From: Micrococcaceae bacterium
GTDB lineage: Bacteria > Actinomycetota > Actinomycetes > Actinomycetales > Micrococcaceae
Length of the DNA stretch: 19,504 nucleotides
Direction: 5' to 3'
NCBI GenBank assembly: GCA_003486025.1
Contig: DNHA01000268.1
Span: 7,890-27,393 of the forward strand
How positions within the stretch are numbered: position 1 is the stretch's first letter; each line of letters starts with the position of its first letter. The notes beneath the pieces are model-generated. The model did not search any database. It was not told the DNA's origin and saw only the letters and a list, made by a program, of their open reading frames with translations. Of the stretch, positions 14,670-19,504 are shown piece after piece. Made by a program: the position numbers and the translations under genes.

Positions 14670-15827
14670 CTATTGACCTACTTCCATCAAAGCCAGATCA
14701 TCGATATGCACTACGGCCTTCTCGTAACCTTCGCCAAGTGATTCGGCGATCTCGCCGGTGGTACGTCCGAGCATGTCTGGAAGTTCTTCAGAAGAATAAT
14801 TTACTAGGCCCCGGCCGATAATGGTGCCTTCAGCATCACAGATCTCCACTGCGTCACCGGCTTCGAACTCTCCGCGAATTGCGGTGATGCCGGCGGCAAG
14901 CAATGAGTTCGTCCCATCGGCCACAGCACGTACTGCGCCGGCGTCCAAGATGAGCCGGCCTTCGGCGGATGCTAGGTGAGCAAGCCATACGTCACGGGCC
15001 GAACGGCGCGTGTTGCGTGCCGCAAACCAGGTACCAACATCTTCGCCGGCTAGCGCACGCGCAGCGTTATCGGTGCTCGTGACCAAGGTAGGAATACCTG
15101 CTGAGGAACTCATGGTCGCGGCATCAACCTTAGTGATCATGCCGCCGGTGCCGACGCCCGCTGACCCTGGGGTGCCGAGGTCAACCGTGTCGAGTTCATC
15201 GGGGTGGCCCACATGCGAGATAGATCTTCCGCCGTCCTTTGGATGTGCGTCATAAACCGAGTCAACATCGGAAAATAGTAGCAACGCATCGGCCTTGATC
15301 AGGTGGGCTACCAGCGCGGCCAAACGATCATTGTCGCCAAAACGGATTTCCCGGGTGGCTACGGCGTCATTTTCGTTGACAATCGGCAGGACGCCGAGAT
15401 TCAGCAAACGTGTCAGTGAACGCAGTGCGTTGGTGTACGTGGTGCGGTGCATCAAATCGTCCGCGGTCAACAGCACCTGTCCGACGTTCAGATCATGCTT
15501 GGCGAATTCTTGGGTGTACTGCGCTAGCAGTAACCCCTGTCCTACTGCAGCTGCCGCCTGCTGGGTGGCAAGGTCTTTAGGACGCTTGTCCAATCCCAGC
15601 GGCGACAGCCCTGCGGCAATAGCACCGGAGGAGACTAAAACGATTTGAGTGTCGTCGTGCACGGTGTGTGCGAGAGTGTCGGCCAGGAACTTCAGCCGCT
15701 CATGGGAGATTCCCCCGCTGACGGTTGTCAGCGAGCTGGATCCCACCTTGACCACTAGTCTTCGTGCTTGAGGTAGATCTCGAAGTGAGGAAATTGAAGA
15801 TAATGTCTTGGTTGCTCGCACATTCAT
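14670..15827 (-). CDS. proB: Glutamate 5-kinase ProB
   Basis: 385 residues. It phosphorylates glutamate with ATP to give gamma-glutamyl phosphate, the first step of proline synthesis and normally the point of feedback inhibition by proline. The N-terminal amino-acid-kinase domain (about 20-270) shows RRLVVKVGSSSLT, LVSSGAIAAG, NENDAVA and the GVGTGGMITKVDAA segment. The C-terminal PUA domain (about 290-370, GRGLVNYSSEELPDMLGR...) makes this the long form. The start is ATG 15827 with AAGGAAG 8 bases upstream. It is 2 nt from the obgE stop and 1 nt from the proA start, so the three genes are probably co-transcribed and translationally coupled. Confidence 0.97.
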   Translation of the reverse strand: MNVRATKTLSSISSLRDLPQARRLVVKVGSSSLTTVSGGISHERLKFLADTLAHTVHDDTQIVLVSSGAIAAGLSPLGLDKRPKDLATQQAAAAVGQGLLLAQYTQEFAKHDLNVGQVLLTADDLMHRTTYTNALRSLTRLLNLGVLPIVNENDAVATREIRFGDNDRLAALVAHLIKADALLLFSDVDSVYDAHPKDGGRSISHVGHPDELDTVDLGTPGSAGVGTGGMITKVDAATMSSSAGIPTLVTSTDNAARALAGEDVGTWFAARNTRRSARDVWLAHLASAEGRLILDAGAVRAVADGTNSLLAAGITAIRGEFEAGDAVEICDAEGTIIGRGLVNYSSEELPDMLGRTTGEIAESLGEGYEKAVVHIDDLALMEVGQ

Positions 15828-15829
15828 AC

Positions 15830-17413
15830 TTAGTCTTCCTTTTCTGCTGCTCGATCCTTCGCAGCGCGTTCAGCGTTCTTAGCATGCACAGACTCGGTCC
15901 AGATACCCGCGCGGCGCTCAGCTTCAAGCTCCGCACGTGCCTCGGCCTTCGCGGCACGGCGATCTTCATGCTCGGCGCGCTTCTGTTCACGAGTCTTGCG
16001 GTTTCGGTCTTCCAGACGGATGTCTTCGCCACGGCGTGAGCCGAGCAATTCTGCTCCGGCAGCCATGGTTGGCTCCCAATCGAAGACCACCGAGTTTTCT
16101 TCGGAGCCAATCACCACGGCGTCGCCAGGCTTTGCCCCGGCCCTGAACAACTGGTTTTCGACACCCAGCTTTGCCAGGCGGTCTGCCAGGTAGCCAACTG
16201 CTTCGTCGTTGCGGAAGTCGGTCTGCACGATCCAGCGTTCAGGCTTTTCACCAATGACCCGCCACAGCGGTTCGTTGCTCACCTCTTCACGGCGAATAAT
16301 AAATTCGGCCTTCTTTCCGGTGCGTTGACGCAGCATCGGAACTTCCACAATTGGGGATTCTTCGACGCGCTCGGCGCGTGCCTTCTCTACCAATTCAGCC
16401 ATGGCGAAGGTCAAATCACGTAATCCATTACGTGCCAAAGCCGAGATTTCAAAGACGCGGTAGCCACGTTTTTCGAGCTCTGGGCGCACAAACTCGGCCA
16501 TGTCGGCACCGTCTGGCATATCCACTTTGTTGAGTGCAACAAGTTTTGGACGCTCGGTGAGAGGAATGATATTGCCGTCGGTTCCGGCGAAAGTCGAGTC
16601 GGCTTCGTAGGCCGCCAATTCGGCTTCGATGGTCTCCAAATCGCCAATGGGATCGCGGTCCGACTCCAGCGAGCCGCAGTCAAGCACGTGCACAATAGCG
16701 GCACAGCGTTCGACGTGGCGCAGGAATTCGTGGCCCAGCCCCTTGCCTTCGGACGCACCGGGGATCAGCCCGGGAACGTCGGCTACGGTGAACCGAACTT
16801 CGCCGGCCATGACGACGCCGAGGTTCGGCACCAGGGTGGTGAAGGGGTAGTCAGCGATCTTCGGTCGGGCAGCCGAGACTGCGGCGATGAGCGAAGACTT
16901 GCCCGCCGATGGGAAGCCAACCAGGGCAATATCTGCCACTGACTTCAGTTCCAGTACAATTTCTTGGCTGGTGCCTGGGGTACCAAGCAGGGCGAAGCCC
17001 GGTGCTTTACGCTTATCCGAAGCGATAGCCGCGTTGCCCAGGCCACCGAGGCCGCCTACTGCTGCCCGGTATTCGTCACCGACCTTGACCAGGTCGGCAA
17101 TGATGTCGCCATCCTTGGTTTTCACCACGGTGCCGGCTGGGACGCCGAGGATCAAGTCCTCGCCTTGCTTGCCCGGGCGCAGATCGCCCTTGCCTGGCTC
17201 GCCGTTGGCGGCCTTGCGGTGTGGCAGGTGGTGGAAGTCCAGCAAGGTGGTGACCTGCGGGTCAACGCGCAAGAAGACGCTGCCGCCATTGCCGCCTGCT
17301 GCACCGTCTGGGCCACCGAGCGGTTTGAACTTCTCGCGCTTGATGGACACACAACCGTGGCCACCATTACCTGCGGTGACATCTAGAGTTACGCGATCAA
17401 CGAATGCAGCCAC
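15830..17413 (-). CDS. obgE: GTPase Obg/CgtA
   Basis: 527 residues. A GTPase acting in late 50S subunit assembly and stress control. The N-terminal Gly-rich Obg domain (1 to about 158, with [14 protein letters not shown] and [12 protein letters not shown]) is followed by the G domain: P-loop GFPSAGKSS (166-174), switch DYPFTT, DVPGL (G3), NKVD (G4) and ISAL (G5). Next comes the OCT domain (about 355-440, [12 protein letters not shown]...[16 protein letters not shown]). The last 85 or so residues are a highly charged, probably helical extension ([24 protein letters not shown]...) typical of long actinobacterial forms. Start GTG 17413; a GGAGAAG site lies about 10 bases upstream. Confidence 0.97.
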   Translation of the reverse strand: MAAFVDRVTLDVTAGNGGHGCVSIKREKFKPLGGPDGAAGGNGGSVFLRVDPQVTTLLDFHHLPHRKAANGEPGKGDLRPGKQGEDLILGVPAGTVVKTKDGDIIADLVKVGDEYRAAVGGLGGLGNAAIASDKRKAPGFALLGTPGTSQEIVLELKSVADIALVGFPSAGKSSLIAAVSAARPKIADYPFTTLVPNLGVVMAGEVRFTVADVPGLIPGASEGKGLGHEFLRHVERCAAIVHVLDCGSLESDRDPIGDLETIEAELAAYEADSTFAGTDGNIIPLTERPKLVALNKVDMPDGADMAEFVRPELEKRGYRVFEISALARNGLRDLTFAMAELVEKARAERVEESPIVEVPMLRQRTGKKAEFIIRREEVSNEPLWRVIGEKPERWIVQTDFRNDEAVGYLADRLAKLGVENQLFRAGAKPGDAVVIGSEENSVVFDWEPTMAAGAELLGSRRGEDIRLEDRNRKTREQKRAEHEDRRAAKAEARAELEAERRAGIWTESVHAKNAERAAKDRAAEKED

Positions 17414-17475
17414 GGGGCCATCTTCTCCTATAACGGGGTGCGAGCTTATGCTCGCTTAAAGTCTATCTATACGCA

Positions 17476-17511
17476 CACAAGGGGCGGACCGAAATCGGCC
17501 CACCCCTTGTG
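17476..17511 (-). other. Stem-loop between rpmA and obgE
   Basis: Inverted repeat 17476-17492 / 17495-17511, 17 bp including two G-U pairs in minus-strand RNA. It starts 28 bases after the rpmA stop and lies in the 126-base gap before obgE. No T-run follows, so it could be a partial terminator, an RNA-processing stop or a 3' stabilising hairpin that sets lower obgE expression. Confidence 0.55.
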
Positions 17512-17539
17512 CACTGAAATAATTGTCTGTTGCCTAAAT

Positions 17540-17794
17540 TTAGGCAGCAGTCACAATGTTCACTACGCGACGACCACGACGGGTGCCGAACTCGACTGCA
17601 CCAGCAGCCAGAGCGAACAGGGTGTCATCCTTGCCACGGCCTACGCCGGCGCCTGGGTGGAAGTGGGTGCCGCGCTGGCGGACGATGATTTCGCCTGCCT
17701 TGACATCCTGGCCACCAAAGCGCTTTACGCCTAGGTACTGTGCGTTGGAATCGCGACCGTTGCGAGTGGAACTCGCACCTTTCTTATGTGCCAT
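17540..17794 (-). CDS. rpmA: 50S ribosomal protein bL27
   Basis: 84 residues, normal length. bL27 sits near the peptidyl-transferase centre. The N-terminus [20 protein letters not shown] and the following [28 protein letters not shown] are diagnostic. There is no long N-terminal extension of the Firmicute type, so it needs no Prp-type processing. ATG 17794 has an AAGAGG site 9 bases upstream. It follows rplU by 50 nt, and the two are co-transcribed in nearly all bacteria. Confidence 0.98.
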   Translation of the reverse strand: MAHKKGASSTRNGRDSNAQYLGVKRFGGQDVKAGEIIVRQRGTHFHPGAGVGRGKDDTLFALAAGAVEFGTRRGRRVVNIVTAA

Positions 17795-17844
17795 GCCTTT
17801 TAGCCTCTTTCGCTACAAAAATTGGTTATTACGATCAGCCCAAA

Positions 17845-18153
17845 TTAGGCGATCGAGGTGACCTTGACCTTGGTCAGAGCGGCACGGAAGCCCTGGCGCT
17901 TCTTGTAACCGGTCTTGTTCTTGTACTTCTGGATAACAATCTTCTGGCCGCGGAGGTTTTCTACAACCTCAGCGGAAACCTTGACCTTAGCCAGGTCAGC
18001 AGCGGCGGAAGTTACCTTCTCGCCATCTACCAACAACAAGGCTGGAAGCTCAATGGAGCTACCTGGGGTAGCCCGAAGACGGTCTACGGTGATGAGGTCT
18101 CCAACGGAGACCTTTTCCTGGTGGCCGCCTGCGCGGACAATTGCGTACACCAC
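17845..18153 (-). CDS. rplU: 50S ribosomal protein bL21
   Basis: 102 residues, full length. It binds 23S rRNA and is paired with bL27. [20 protein letters not shown] at the N-terminus and [28 protein letters not shown] at the C-terminus are diagnostic. The start is GTG at 18153 (a second GTG follows at 18150); the ribosome site is weak for both. It is preceded by a 231-base gap to rne that contains structured sequence and probably its promoter. Confidence 0.97.
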   Translation of the reverse strand: MVYAIVRAGGHQEKVSVGDLITVDRLRATPGSSIELPALLLVDGEKVTSAAADLAKVKVSAEVVENLRGQKIVIQKYKNKTGYKKRQGFRAALTKVKVTSIA

Positions 18154-18384
18154 GTGGGTACTCGCTTCTACTCGACGTTTATTGTCTTACCGGCGCAGAA
18201 ATCAACCCGAACATCTAATAAATTAGATGCCTGAATCAGGGATCTCATGCGCTTGTGCCTTGACGCCGAGCGGATCAGAAATCCGTGATCTTGGCGTTTA
18301 GCACCGATCAACCAGATTACGCTAGTCAACACCACCGGGGCAAATAGAAACTGCCCCAGCGGGTGAAGCGTGATCAAGTTCATC
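18154..18384 (-). promoter_or_regulatory. Structured rne-rplU intergenic region (possible leader RNA)
   Basis: 231 bases without a gene. In minus-strand RNA order it holds a 6-bp hairpin (18357-18352 with 18342-18337) 27 bases after the rne stop, then a longer two-part hairpin (18297-18263, outer ACGCC/GGCGT and inner CGGAT/ATCCG). The rplU promoter is expected here, but no clear -35/-10 pair was identified. Confidence 0.35.
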
Positions 18385-19504
18385 TTATTTCAGTTCACGA
18401 ACCGGAACTCCAACACCAAGCATTACCGGTTTCCCGGCAGCCTCGGTTGGCTTTACGTTTCGTGCACTGCTGGTATCCATCTGTACCACCGAACCGGTGG
18501 CAGCAGATACCTCGGCCACACTAACCTCTGCGTGCGCATCGCCCTGGACCGAGGTGGCCCGACGGCTGCGTCGCTTTGGTTTAGTGGAACTCTGTGGGGC
18601 CACAGCGGTTGCTGCGGCTGCTGGAGCGGCTGCGGTAGCCTGCGCTACCGGTGCTCCCTGCGAAGCTGGCATTGCAAGCCCAGTCAGCATCGGCTGTCCG
18701 GACGAGCTAGGCGCAGCAACGGATTCACTCTGCGCGCGGGTAGCTCGGCGTGAGCCACGCTTGCGTGCATTTGGTTCTGGCTGCTTTTCAGCATCCGGAA
18801 CCTGAGAGGTTTCAGTTTCGGCTTCTGGAGCGGAGGCCTGAACTTCAGCAGGCTCGGCTCCGTGTCCCTGGTCCGCATGGCCACGTCCGCGTGAACGCGA
18901 GCGTGAGCGACGGCGCGGCTTGCGTCCAGCCTCAAGGCCTTCGGACCCTTCACCTTCAACTCCGCCCGGCAGGGCGGCTTCCAAGGCTTCCAAGGTGACC
19001 GAGTTTTCTTCGGTGGAAGTCTGTGCAACTTCGCCCTTGATGACCGGAACGTTTGCTCCGTCAATCTTCAAGCCAGCTTCGACAGGCTGCTCAAGGTGCG
19101 AAGCCGCGGCAATATTGGCTAACGCGTGGCGAGTAGCTTCGTTCTTCTCGCCATGTTCAGCTTCATGGTGCTCGGCACCGTGCTCTGCTGGCTTCACGTC
19201 TTCACGTTCGTTGCCACGGCGGCGACGGCGCTCCGGACGCTGGGAAGAAGACTTCTCCGGGAACTTCTTTGCGTGAGCTTCACCGGAAGAGTTGAAGGAC
19301 TTGCGGTGTTCTACTGGTTCTTCATGGGTGATGAAGCCGCTACCGGCACATGCCTCGCACTCTTCACCGAAGACTTCCAGCAAACCGGTACCCATGCGCT
19401 TACGCGTCATCTGCACCAAGCCCAGGCTGGTGACTTCGGCTACCTGGTGCTTAGTGCGGTCACGGCCAAGGCATTCGACCAATCGGCGCAACACCAGATC
19501 GCGG
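18385..19504 (-). CDS. rne: Ribonuclease E/G family, C-terminal part (5' end outside the window)
   Basis: The frame is open to the window edge: at the upstream end the residues DLVLRRLVECLGRDRTKHQV...TSLGLVQMTRKR belong to the core catalytic part of RNase E/G, so the TTG at 19494 is an internal codon and not the start. About 373 residues are visible. After EECEACAGSGF, a CxxCxGxG-type zinc-like motif, the rest is low-complexity scaffold: Arg/Glu-rich (RPERRRRRGNERED), Glu/His-rich, an RS-like block (KPRRRSRSRSRGRG), then Ala/Pro-rich to a conserved-looking VMLGVGVPVRELK end. This disordered tail is where actinobacterial RNase E binds partners and RNA. It lies just upstream of rplU-rpmA, the usual order. 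Confidence 0.95.
   Translation of the reverse strand, partial: RDLVLRRLVECLGRDRTKHQVAEVTSLGLVQMTRKRMGTGLLEVFGEECEACAGSGFITHEEPVEHRKSFNSSGEAHAKKFPEKSSSQRPERRRRRGNEREDVKPAEHGAEHHEAEHGEKNEATRHALANIAAASHLEQPVEAGLKIDGANVPVIKGEVAQTSTEENSVTLEALEAALPGGVEGEGSEGLEAGRKPRRRSRSRSRGRGHADQGHGAEPAEVQASAPEAETETSQVPDAEKQPEPNARKRGSRRATRAQSESVAAPSSSGQPMLTGLAMPASQGAPVAQATAAAPAAAATAVAPQSSTKPKRRSRRATSVQGDAHAEVSVAEVSAATGSVVQMDTSSARNVKPTEAAGKPVMLGVGVPVRELK

Noticed and set aside
18385..19494. TTG at 19494 as the start of RNase E
   Set aside because: Residues before it continue the conserved RNase E/G core, so it is an internal Leu codon.

Overview
The window looks like chromosome from a Gram-positive actinobacterium of the Micrococcaceae (Arthrobacter/Glutamicibacter type). 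This is inferred from the moderately high G+C, the RNase E with an Arg/Ala/Glu-rich scaffold tail, and the minus-strand order rne - rplU - rpmA - obgE - proB - proA - small membrane protein - nadD - Ala/Pro/Lys-rich membrane protein - rsfS - tRNA-Ala, a layout characteristic of this group. No species can be fixed from the sequence alone.

Layout. (1) 1-1444: the 3' part of an AAT-family amino-acid permease (+), ending at a strong hairpin shared with the convergent minus-strand genes. (2) 1458-4438: a tight minus-strand cluster read in the order CorA Mg2+ channel, GyrI-like domain protein, Cys-based tyrosine phosphatase, AlkD-like HEAT-repeat protein. (3) 4439-6493: a candidate corA promoter, a decayed MFS-permease-like remnant and an anchored DUF4232 protein (+). 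(4) About 6637-10213: an accessory, decaying segment. It lies between a detached 3' half of a tRNA-Ala-like gene (6637-6675) and the intact tRNA-Ala(GGC) (10224-10296), both on the minus strand in the same orientation. Inside are a two-gene unit of unknown function with its own terminator, a 288-codon frame interrupted by two in-frame stops, and a conjugation-type HerA/TraG ATPase broken by at least three frameshifts and a nonsense codon. The best reading is a degenerate integrative element at a tRNA-Ala locus. (5) 10224-19504: the conserved housekeeping block.

How the genes work together. In the conserved block, rplU and rpmA encode ribosomal proteins bL21 and bL27, Obg is a GTPase of 50S assembly, RsfS silences unjoined 50S subunits, NadD makes NAD precursors, and ProB plus ProA carry out the first two steps of proline synthesis. 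Spacing is very tight at obgE-proB (2 nt), proB-proA (1 nt) and small protein-nadD (2 nt), consistent with translational coupling. The most notable biology is the tRNA-bounded relic. The housekeeping block itself is ordinary.
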